From assembly GCF_963678635.1 (NCBI RefSeq), contig NC_087062.1:76872349-76936348 (forward strand): DNA of 64,000 nt, given 5' to 3'. A program made the translations under genes and the position numbers. Shown piece by piece: positions 47,865 to 56,180 of the stretch (its first letter is position 1; each line of letters starts with the position of its first letter). The DNA comes from Symsagittifera roscoffensis (taxonomy: Eukaryota > Xenacoelomorpha > Acoela > Convolutidae). The notes beneath the pieces were generated by a model that ran no database searches, was not told where the DNA came from, and saw only the letters and a list, made by a program, of their open reading frames with translations.

Positions 47865-50162
47865 CGCGTATATTGACTCAGCCGTTGGCGTCCCCGCTTC
47901 CCGATACTTCGTTATATTCTCTTCTATCCATCTCAGAGCCAACATCGTACTCACTACCAAGAGCGTCACCTTCTGTCGGTGATCCGGTAGTCCGATCGAC
48001 CGGATTTCTTCCATATCCCACCCCAGGCAAAGGTTCTTGTGAACTGGATACCATACGGTTTGCGCCAAACAGTGGCATGGGCATTCTCCATGGGTGATCT
48101 CAATGCTTCTTAGGTTACGCTCCCCCGAGGCTTCCAAGAGTGGCTCAAGCTCCATCATTTTCTCATGCATCGTGTCGTTATCTTCCAGGTTTGGAGCACT
48201 TCCCACAGGTTTTACGATCACGTTTTGTCTCTCGTGATCGCTTGTGTTCTCTCTCTCCAACTTCAAAAGTTCTTCTCCCCAGATTTCACTCAAGTCATCT
48301 CTCAATTCTTTTGGTACTGTCCCTCTGATTTTTCTCAACAACTTGTGCGAGTGATGCGATATCCTAGCCAACCTCACACACTTGGGCACTGAGAAGGCCT
48401 TGTCCACCAGTACTCTCTGGCTGGATGCTTCCACCATCGCCATGTGCAGTGGGTAGTGACTTCCGCACAAATTGGCCATCATTGACCCTATCAGGGATTT
48501 TGCGTTCAATGGCAGGCCATAAGCTTCGCTCATGGGAAACCCCATTTCTGCCTCAAGACCAACTTTCCAGCTCCGGATGTGTTTTTGAGTCACCTGCAAC
48601 ACCCCAGGCCATGATTCTACGCTCAACGCCGTCACCCAATGGTGTTCAGACTCTAGTCTTTCCAATGACTGCAAACTACACATTCTCGAGAAGAATCCGA
48701 GAGCTGTCGCTATATTCACCGTGGTTCTCGCGTAACACTCCGCTACTATTTGCACTTCACTTCTCTCCCTTTCTGTGATGTCTTCGAACCAAGTGACCAG
48801 GTCTTCTTTTTGAAAGGACAGTATTCTGACACATGACCGTCCATCGCAGGTGTGCTCTCCGTTTCCACACGTCGAATCCAGACAGCTACCCGGCTCCAAT
48901 TTCTTCGCTGACCCGGGATTGTTTGTCTTTTCGCTTGGCTCTTGCATCTGAGGTGAGATTAGCTTATGCAGCACACTCAACTTTGCCAGATCTTCATCTT
49001 CCGTTGGTGCTAACCTCACTCGCTCGGTGGTTTCCTCGATCAGACTCGCGTGGGGATGTGGACACCAGGAGGGTCTTAGTAGCTTCCATACCACTCCCAA
49101 GTTCGTGGTTAACAAGCCATTTCCATCGCCCATGTTCACTTCAACTCTCTTGTTTGAGCGCGGTATGCTTACCACCTCTGGTGTTTTCTCAAGAATCAGG
49201 CCCAAGCTCGGCCCCTCTTTTTCCACCGCGTCTATTTCCATTATTCTTTCTGTCCAAAACTTCAGTAGCTCCGCTACCTCATGGTTTCTGTGGGCGCCTC
49301 CAGTTTCCGAGTCTAAGTAGGGGTTGTAGGCTATTCCCATTACTCCTGACACATATTGGTATTCCCCCTTCTCGCTGAGTCTCGAGTACTGCTCTGACGA
49401 GGCCAGGTTACGGTGAACATCATGTTCTTCTTCGAACTTCTTATTATAAAACCTCCGCACCTCGTCTAGCTTTCTGTGGTTCTCTAGGGATTGTCTGGAA
49501 CCATCTTCCTTTTCTATTCCTGTACTCTGATACACGTTCAAGATGATCGTTGAGACTCTTTTTTCCATGGTTTTACTTCCGCTTGCTCTCTGTTGGCATG
49601 CCAGGATGGTGCTATCAGACATCATCGACATTATCCATCTCAAGAAACACGTGGCATCCTTTCTTCTAGCCAGGCTCAAGCCTGAATTGTCCCTGGCTAC
49701 GTGTTGCATCAGTGCCTGATACACATCTAGCTTCTTGCTTCCCAACTTCAGCCTGTCATACGAGGTCAGTGTTTCCAACTCTATTCCCACCAGACTCCAG
49801 GTGAACATTAACTGTCCTGCAGTTCTAACGAAGGGATTCGCCATTAATGGTGGTGCTGATGAGGGTGTCCTCATTGCTTCTTCAAAATGATCCTTCAACA
49901 AACTCTGCCAGGACCTCTTCAGATGATTTGCCATTTCTATTTTTTTAACCTCGGCCTTTTGCTGGTTGGCCCAATTGCGTCGCTTGCGAGCTACTCCACT
50001 GTCCAACTTCTTCCAGCAGTCCTCCATTTCTTTCAATGTTTCAAGGGCCACCCACCACGTCCGGGAAGTGTTCCTCGTCTTGTTCCTCTCCAATGGATCA
50101 CTCGTCACTTGCTTGCCCATGTCCTGATGTGCCTTCGAGATCCATTCTTTGCCGATATCCAC
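47841..50162 (-). CDS. G-out second block, protein D (773 codons)
   Basis: Homologue of the G-in 43238-45748 protein, with about 115 more residues at the N-terminus, which shows that the G-in version is truncated. Shared motifs: ARRKDATCFLRW, YVSGVMGIAYNPY, LLRPSWCPHP, CGNGEHTCDGRSCV, VTALSVESWPGVLQ, FSVPKCVRLARIS, CPCHCLAQT. The frame starts with a GTG codon and no suitable ATG, so it is probably part of a larger polyprotein whose frames have been shifted. No known domain recognised. Ends early at the 20-bp duplication. Confidence 0.75.
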   Translation of the reverse strand: MDIGKEWISKAHQDMGKQVTSDPLERNKTRNTSRTWWVALETLKEMEDCWKKLDSGVARKRRNWANQQKAEVKKIEMANHLKRSWQSLLKDHFEEAMRTPSSAPPLMANPFVRTAGQLMFTWSLVGIELETLTSYDRLKLGSKKLDVYQALMQHVARDNSGLSLARRKDATCFLRWIMSMMSDSTILACQQRASGSKTMEKRVSTIILNVYQSTGIEKEDGSRQSLENHRKLDEVRRFYNKKFEEEHDVHRNLASSEQYSRLSEKGEYQYVSGVMGIAYNPYLDSETGGAHRNHEVAELLKFWTERIMEIDAVEKEGPSLGLILEKTPEVVSIPRSNKRVEVNMGDGNGLLTTNLGVVWKLLRPSWCPHPHASLIEETTERVRLAPTEDEDLAKLSVLHKLISPQMQEPSEKTNNPGSAKKLEPGSCLDSTCGNGEHTCDGRSCVRILSFQKEDLVTWFEDITERERSEVQIVAECYARTTVNIATALGFFSRMCSLQSLERLESEHHWVTALSVESWPGVLQVTQKHIRSWKVGLEAEMGFPMSEAYGLPLNAKSLIGSMMANLCGSHYPLHMAMVEASSQRVLVDKAFSVPKCVRLARISHHSHKLLRKIRGTVPKELRDDLSEIWGEELLKLERENTSDHERQNVIVKPVGSAPNLEDNDTMHEKMMELEPLLEASGERNLRSIEITHGECPCHCLAQTVWYPVHKNLCLGWDMEEIRSIGLPDHRQKVTLLVVSTMLALRWIEENITKYREAGTPTAESIYAIDYSRRK

Positions 50163-50200
50163 TTCCCATGTCTGTCCGTTCGTTGAACCTCTCTTTACGT

Positions 50201-52885
50201 TTATCTTCTGAGGCTTGAAGTCTTCCTCCGATGTCGAACTGGTGAAGTCTCTATTTCCCTTTCTACTTCAAGTGGTCTTCTGAGCTCTGAGCTGTTCTTG
50301 TATGCCGCCGTCTTGCATCGAGCCAAAACCATGGGCGCCGTCTCTCTCAAGTTTCCTTCTGAAACAGCATCCACTGAAGGACTACCCAATCCTTCTACTT
50401 CTCTCTTCCTCTTGCGAGTCTTCACATTTCTGCTTGAGGGTGTTGTAGCTACCATCACTGATTCGACCTCTCTATCCAATCCTTCCAACTCTTGCCTCCC
50501 CCCTGCTCGAGCCTTAAGGATATTAGTACTTTTAATTATATTACTAGTCCCAACCTTATCCCTTTTTATATCATCAACTCTTTTATCTACAGTTTTTTGT
50601 TTCAGAGTAGAGCTGTCCTCACATTTTTCTTCTCTAGTCTTCGATCGTGAATTCCTCAGCTCTACCAGCTTGCTCAGCAGCTCTTTTCTCGCCTTCTCAT
50701 CCAGGCCCGTTCCTATCAGAAGCGGTTCTCCAAATCTTACGACTGTGTCCCACAGTTCCTCCTTGAATTTGTCCAGCGTCGTCTCGCTGCTCACTTCTTG
50801 ATTGAATTCTTCCAAGAACTCCTGCCAAGCATCGTCCTTCAGAGATCCCAGGAACATGTCCCTGTTCCCTTCGAACGTGTTCCTTTCCCTCTCCTCCGAG
50901 CTCAAGAGTAACATCCCCATATTGAAAGTCTCACCTGCCAATGGCAATTCCAGGTTCTTCCGGGGGGACGGATTCAGAGGTGGGGTGGCAGTATCTGCCC
51001 AATTCTCCTCGCTCAAGTCTTTCAACAGCTCTTGAGTGGTGAGCTCCTCCCCTGATGGCCCTGGTTCAGGCGTATTCCCCACTTCCATGTCTTCACCGGC
51101 TTCACTGAGAGTTTCATCCATACTCTCTTCTTCTGATTCATTTCTCCTTCTCTCGAGAATTCTTTTGAATCGGTCCTCAACGGGTCCACTCCTCTTGTCT
51201 CCAGGCGTGTCCACTGACAGTGGTGATGGTGTCGTAGGGTCCAGTTTCTTGTATTCCGTCAGAAGTACATGCAGTTGACCTGCGGCATCTTGTTCTTTTC
51301 CCTCCTGTCTCATTTCTACCTGTTCTAGGCCATAGGGTGCCTTATATTTTCTCGTTGCAAATTTCATATCGTCCACCAATGCGACGTGCCCCTCCATCAT
51401 GATCATCCTGCCATCATCCCATACGGGTAGCATGTTCTCAAGTCCCTCCTGCTCAAGAGTTCTCAAGACCTTTCGCACCTCATATCCGGGGGGTTGCGAA
51501 CCTCTCCTCTTTTTCGCTTGCGTCGTCCACGAATTTACCTTCGCCTCGCTAGTATGGAAGTAGACCGCCGCCGTGTAGCCGATGAACAGGGGGTCCCAGC
51601 CATCAGTGAAATACTTCTGCATTTCCTCCGTCGTCATCCTCGCCATTATGGATGGAACTACCAAAGGACTGTTCATTCCTAAGGTCATCCTCCTGACTAT
51701 TGGGAACTCAGGTATGGTGGCTGGGAGGATTTCTTTCTCCATTATGGTCTCCAGCTCCCTCTTCACCAGTGCAAAGCACTCCTTCCAGGCAGGAACTCTC
51801 AAGATCCCTCGTCCGTCTGCCGTCAATGGGTTCAAGTTCCAGAACTTGGGATACATTTCGATGGGACCCTCTCGCTTGCCTCCCATTCTACATTGCATTT
51901 GCCCCCTGAAGTTGTACAGTATTAGCTCGGCATCTTTCACGTTTCCAAAGAGTACCGTCTTGCTCATTCGCGCTCTGAGCACCTCCTGCTGACACCAATT
52001 TAACGCCGTCCCATCCAGTATACTGATAAGACTCAAGTGCGTTACAGAGTGACGATACGTTGTCACCAGGGGATCTGGGAACGCGTACGTCACCGCTGGA
52101 CCATAAATGCAGGTCACCACCTCCTCTAGGCCCCGGATTATCCCCATTGGGTCCGACCTCATTGCCAGGCATAGGTCCGTCAGCAGAGGCATCCCTCTAT
52201 TCGTCTTCTTCCATTCTTCTCTCGAGGTTGGATTCTCATCTTCACCCGTCATGTGCCGATTCTGCATCATGAGGTATTGTAACAACGTCTTCAACCCTGC
52301 GGCACACTTGTAGGAGCTGGTTTCAATGCTCGAGTGGACTCTCCCCATAGACAGAGGCTCTCCATATTCCATTAATCGATGAAACGACACCAATTCCCCA
52401 TGGGTTAAGAGTAATAGTGCCAGGTACCCATCAACTCGAAGTGTCTCCACTCCTCGACTAAACATGTATGCTGGGCCCATGTTGAACAAGTATCTGGGGT
52501 AAACCAAATACAAAGCCAAGAGCAGGCTGATGGGCATGCCCAGTATCTCCTGCACGAAGGCTCCAAAGATAGTCGCCGTGGTGCCGAACATTCCTGCCAT
52601 GAATTCCTTCTCCCAGCAAGGACTCAAGAACTTGAGAATCTCATAATCCCTCCTAGTCCTCAATTCACCCTTGGCATGCTCTCTCCAGAACCCTCCAACC
52701 GTCACTTCATTGGCGGCCGAGACAAATCTAGCCACCGTCATGTCTCTTGTTTCGGCCAGCTCCAGTTGTTTCTCCAGAAAACTCCAGACTTGTTTCACGA
52801 GGGGTGGTGCTTCCTCCCTCGTCTTGTTCGTGGCGTTCTCCAGCCATGGTGTCAAAAATGGCCACCAGCCATTCTCTTGAGTCAA
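50201..52885 (-). CDS. G-out second block, protein C (894 codons), unknown family
   Basis: Begins directly after the stop of 52886-53854 in the same frame and without an ATG, so the two were one frame separated by a single TGA. The first ~500 residues look globular, with a hydrophobic helix pair (about 103-133, IFGAFVQEILGMPISLLLALY) and Trp/Cys-containing motifs (LDGTALNWCQQEVL). The rest is acidic and disordered, with proline-rich segments and a basic, nuclear-signal-like stretch (KTRKRKREVEGL, about 823). No known domain recognised; no counterpart is left in G-in. Confidence 0.65.
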   Translation of the reverse strand: MTQENGWWPFLTPWLENATNKTREEAPPLVKQVWSFLEKQLELAETRDMTVARFVSAANEVTVGGFWREHAKGELRTRRDYEILKFLSPCWEKEFMAGMFGTTATIFGAFVQEILGMPISLLLALYLVYPRYLFNMGPAYMFSRGVETLRVDGYLALLLLTHGELVSFHRLMEYGEPLSMGRVHSSIETSSYKCAAGLKTLLQYLMMQNRHMTGEDENPTSREEWKKTNRGMPLLTDLCLAMRSDPMGIIRGLEEVVTCIYGPAVTYAFPDPLVTTYRHSVTHLSLISILDGTALNWCQQEVLRARMSKTVLFGNVKDAELILYNFRGQMQCRMGGKREGPIEMYPKFWNLNPLTADGRGILRVPAWKECFALVKRELETIMEKEILPATIPEFPIVRRMTLGMNSPLVVPSIMARMTTEEMQKYFTDGWDPLFIGYTAAVYFHTSEAKVNSWTTQAKKRRGSQPPGYEVRKVLRTLEQEGLENMLPVWDDGRMIMMEGHVALVDDMKFATRKYKAPYGLEQVEMRQEGKEQDAAGQLHVLLTEYKKLDPTTPSPLSVDTPGDKRSGPVEDRFKRILERRRNESEEESMDETLSEAGEDMEVGNTPEPGPSGEELTTQELLKDLSEENWADTATPPLNPSPRKNLELPLAGETFNMGMLLLSSEERERNTFEGNRDMFLGSLKDDAWQEFLEEFNQEVSSETTLDKFKEELWDTVVRFGEPLLIGTGLDEKARKELLSKLVELRNSRSKTREEKCEDSSTLKQKTVDKRVDDIKRDKVGTSNIIKSTNILKARAGGRQELEGLDREVESVMVATTPSSRNVKTRKRKREVEGLGSPSVDAVSEGNLRETAPMVLARCKTAAYKNSSELRRPLEVEREIETSPVRHRRKTSSLRR

Positions 52886-53854
52886 TCAATATTTCATCGA
52901 TTCTAATTGCTTTTCCGTCTCGGCCACATTTCTTCTCTCGTTACTGGGACCTCTAGACTTGCTGGTGGAGTTTGTGATCTTCACATCCATACTCCGAAAC
53001 CACAAGCTGGCCGTCAATTGGCTTATCGCCGGGTGATCGTCCCCGATGACTGGGCTGAACTTGAGTTGCCTGGCAAAGTTCGATATCTCTAGCAAGAGCA
53101 CCTCATCTAATACGATCAGGATGTCGGCTAGTCCATAAAAGCCCCTCAGTGCATGAGATATGTCCGCCCATGCCGCCGCCAATTCTGACTTGCGAAGCCT
53201 CAGGTTCGATGGCTCCAACTCCCGATTGGGGGCTGCCATTAGAATCCGCCATTCATTCCCTTCTGCTATCAGGATCAAGACCGCGTACACGAATTGTAGG
53301 GCGGGTGGCATATTCGCGTATCCAGGGGATGTGGTAAACACCACCTTCGTCTTGGACCCAAATCTCGAGACAACATTCTCTTGCACTTCATTCATCGCCG
53401 CAAACAACGCCTGAATGGCTTCCCATATCTTCCTCGATGTCGGATTTTCATCGCCCTTCAGTTGCTCAAGAAGTCCCATCGCGTGCAGGTGATCATTCAT
53501 TCCTGCAAACAATAGCAGCTCAGGTTCACAGGGCATCTCCGACTTTATTGCCACCACCAGAGTTAACATCTGATTTAATTCAGCTCCTGGCAAAGAGTAT
53601 ATCAGAGTCTCCGGCCAGAACAACTTGGGAGACGTTCCTTCGAAGTCCGACCCCGCCACAATGACTACTCTCGCAGCAGCTGGATCTGCTCTATCATAAA
53701 CTGCCAGGGTTTTGGCCAGCTGGGTGCTGCCACAGGGCTTCCCGTACCTGGGATCTTCCGCCAATTTCGAGCCTTCGTAAGCGGCATCCGGCAATTCCAT
53801 CGACCCTGGATTGAGTAGTTTGTCTACCACTTTCAACTGTGCCGGGGTCGCCAA
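52886..53854 (-). CDS. G-out second block, SGNH-like protein B (322 codons)
   Basis: The frame opens with TTG rather than ATG. Layout of an SGNH/GDSL-like fold: strand VVIVAGSDF (about 63-71, block I with GSD instead of GDS), YSLPGAELNQML (block II-like Gly, 86-97), then LLLFAGMNDHLHAMGLL (GxND block III, 114-129), VVFTTSPGY strand (block IV region), and a later GDDHPA. The block I Ser and block V DxxH are not convincing, so it may be inactive or a structural relative. Similar proteins are, as I recall, common as uncharacterised proteins in some invertebrates. In-frame TGA separates it from protein C. Confidence 0.55.
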   Translation of the reverse strand: MATPAQLKVVDKLLNPGSMELPDAAYEGSKLAEDPRYGKPCGSTQLAKTLAVYDRADPAAARVVIVAGSDFEGTSPKLFWPETLIYSLPGAELNQMLTLVVAIKSEMPCEPELLLFAGMNDHLHAMGLLEQLKGDENPTSRKIWEAIQALFAAMNEVQENVVSRFGSKTKVVFTTSPGYANMPPALQFVYAVLILIAEGNEWRILMAAPNRELEPSNLRLRKSELAAAWADISHALRGFYGLADILIVLDEVLLLEISNFARQLKFSPVIGDDHPAISQLTASLWFRSMDVKITNSTSKSRGPSNERRNVAETEKQLESMKY

Positions 53855-53937
53855 CCTGATCCTGGCGATGCTCGTTCGGTGTTTGGGGGGTTCTGCTATG
53901 AGTCCAGGACACCCCCAACAGCTTGAGAGGTCTGTAG

Positions 53938-54972
53938 TTAATGGGTCCCATGATCGCTTTTGTGGGAAATGGATTCATTGGAGGTGTCTTCAGGGAATCC
54001 CTTTTTCTCCATGCGCTCCGCTACGTCCAACAGTCTGACAGGAAGCACACTCTTCCGGTGTATGTCTCGGATCACCTTGTTTAGGTTCCGCACCTTCTCG
54101 TTCATCTCCAAGGCGTGCTGATCAAACATCATGTTGTAGGGGACCGTACATACCGTCAGCAGGATGGGGTCCATCTGGATCCTCAGCTCCTCAAGAAGGC
54201 AGCTCATCTTGTCGTACAGCCTCGTTATTTTCCTCGCTTCTACCCTTGACACATCGTTAGTCCCGATCATCAGGGTCACCGTGTATACTTTAGTCATCCC
54301 TAGCATGTCCAGGGTTGCCAACATCTGTGGCGTGGCAGCTCCAGCGAAACTCAAGATTCCTGTCTGCCAATGCGACTGGATCCGGGTCAACACCCGCACC
54401 AGGCTGTCCCCTATGATTAGGTGAACTGCACCCTCTGGCACACGAGGTGGCGCGAGGTACTCCACCCAGGCTGCATCATGGAAGCAGTCCCTCCTGGCTC
54501 CCTGTTCCGCACTCCAATCCAGTCGATTGTGCCTGTGGTACCTCCCCTCTGTATTTTTCTTATAACTCGATATCACGACACTCCTGACCGGCTGTTCCCT
54601 CCAAGTTGGGGGAAGCTCCGGTCTTGCCGATCTTTCACGGTTTTTCTGCTGTAGTTTCTCGCCTAGCTCTTTCAGGCGCGATGAGCCGCCACTCACCTGA
54701 CTGTCGCTCGAGGTCGAGGTTGGGGTATATCCCGGCAGCACCACATCCATTAGTGGACGTACAGGTTGTGTCTCTAGGCTACGCAAGGAAGGCGTTGCGT
54801 CATTCGGTATCCAGACTTCCAACCCTTCACTCATGTGTTCTCTGGCCTCGCGGTCAAGGTTGAACCGTCCTCTTGCCCTGGGAGCTTCATCCACCTCCAT
54901 GCGCGACTCTGGCCTCGAGCTGGTCACCACTCGCTCACTTTGGCCTGGCTCCCTTCTGTGCGTCAAGCTCAC
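53938..54972 (-). CDS. G-out second block, SGNH-like hydrolase domain A (344 codons)
   Basis: ATG at 54972, overlapping the previous frame by 38 nt. Residues 1-150 are disordered and basic. From about 183: HLIIGDSLVRVL (block I, GDS with Ser190), FAGAATPQML (block II Gly), TLMIGTNDVSRV (block III, GTND 237-240), ILLTVCTVPYN strand, then helices. Thus a GDSL/SGNH esterase-type core; the block V Asp/His is not visible before the frame ends, perhaps lost at a frame break. Esterase-like domains are known from ORF1 of some non-LTR elements (CR1/L2 type) and, as unrelated folds' cousins, in viral haemagglutinin-esterases. Confidence 0.65.
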   Translation of the reverse strand: MSLTHRREPGQSERVVTSSRPESRMEVDEAPRARGRFNLDREAREHMSEGLEVWIPNDATPSLRSLETQPVRPLMDVVLPGYTPTSTSSDSQVSGGSSRLKELGEKLQQKNRERSARPELPPTWREQPVRSVVISSYKKNTEGRYHRHNRLDWSAEQGARRDCFHDAAWVEYLAPPRVPEGAVHLIIGDSLVRVLTRIQSHWQTGILSFAGAATPQMLATLDMLGMTKVYTVTLMIGTNDVSRVEARKITRLYDKMSCLLEELRIQMDPILLTVCTVPYNMMFDQHALEMNEKVRNLNKVIRDIHRKSVLPVRLLDVAERMEKKGFPEDTSNESISHKSDHGTH

Positions 54973-55654
54973 GTTGTCGTTGTTCTATTCTCTCCAACTC
55001 CGACTTCAGTTGATCACGATTCGCGGCGTTCTCCCGCACCCTTAGTTCCTGCTGATGTTCAACTTTTAGCATCTCAAGCAACCTCAGAGTCTGATCTCGC
55101 TCGTTGACCGCCTGGTCCCTTTCCAGCTGAACCTTCTCCCGATCCAGCTTTGCCTGATCCCGATCGAGGTTCGCCTTGTTCCTTTCCTTCTGCGTCTTCT
55201 CGAGCTCTTTCTTTAGAACACCAAGATCCGGGTATGCCTCAGTCGTCTGTTGTGCTCGCGTCATCGATAGCACCTTACTCGAGCTTTGGCCTGTAGATCT
55301 TGCTGTTGGCCTAGTTGGTAGTGGGAATTCCCCTGCGCCATATTCGGTATTGTTACTCAGGCCAGGATTCCTTGCCAAGTCAAAGCCCCTTACTCCTCCA
55401 TCCACATTCCAAGACAACCATCTGGTCTGTTCTTGGTTTGATATACCCTCGGTGGTGTAGCCGATCATCAAGACAGCCTCCGTCGCAGACTCCCTGCATT
55501 CACCCTGGTCTTCCAACTGGAGGATGGCATTCAGCATTACCGCCATTCTCTCGTCTATCTGGGTATAGTCCAGGTCCCTCAGGCGTCTGTACAGCTCATC
55601 CAGAGTAGGCTTCTTCAGGGCCGCGGGCATGGATTTCCAGAATCTGTCTGCCAT
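54935..55654 (-). CDS. G-out second block, N-terminal coiled-coil protein (239 codons)
   Basis: True ATG at 55654 (AAGAATGG), the first of the second block, 526 nt after the macro-domain frame ends. Residues 1-60 are helical; 145-235 form a strong coiled coil with repeated NxxxLDRDQAKLDREKVQ-type heptads. A gag-like multimerisation role is possible. It overlaps the start of the SGNH frame. Together with the following frames it likely made one polyprotein of roughly 2,700 residues. Confidence 0.65.
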   Translation of the reverse strand: MADRFWKSMPAALKKPTLDELYRRLRDLDYTQIDERMAVMLNAILQLEDQGECRESATEAVLMIGYTTEGISNQEQTRWLSWNVDGGVRGFDLARNPGLSNNTEYGAGEFPLPTRPTARSTGQSSSKVLSMTRAQQTTEAYPDLGVLKKELEKTQKERNKANLDRDQAKLDREKVQLERDQAVNERDQTLRLLEMLKVEHQQELRVRENAANRDQLKSELERIEQRQRELDAQKGARPK

Positions 55655-56180
55655 TCTTTGTGGCTTCGGGATGTATACAGGTATGTGTTAACCAGCTCAA
55701 GAATTACCTTACCAGCTCAAGAATCACCTTACCGACTGAAGTATTACCCAACTCAAGAATTCTCTAGAAATGTTCCCTTGCAAACACTTGCTGTAGATAT
55801 CGATTATCGCGAGTTCAATCAAGATTTCTCTTTCTGTCTCTCGCTTGAGTGTAGTTGGATTTTCACTTTGTTTTTCAAACTTGATCTGAAAACAGAAACC
55901 ACATTAAGACCTAACATGTCATGCTCCTAACCTAGAAACCCCCCCCTTTTTACCAGTATGGTTAAAATCGTATCATTTTCATTCTATTTAAAACGATTCA
56001 ATTGGAATTTCCTTAAAAGCATGCAGATTCATTTTATGTTTTAGCACCGTTAATTCTTTTTTTTTTTTAAATTTAATTGTCATGCCAATCACGTCTTAAG
56101 ATCCCTTTACCTGTGTCGCACCCCAGTACCTAACACAAGACTTCTCCCTCACACCCAACTCGAGACCCTTTGTCCCCAAC
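55655..56180 (-). other. G-out spacer between macro domain and second block
   Basis: No frame. Holds three CAGCTCAAGAAT-like repeats (55689-55760, plus-strand reading), the same motif that is scattered over the LTR. Confidence 0.6.

Noticed and set aside
48425-51278. Many plus-strand frames of 60-180 codons opposite G-out proteins C and D.
   Set aside because: Serine/leucine-rich shadows of the minus-strand coding frames, without own motifs.
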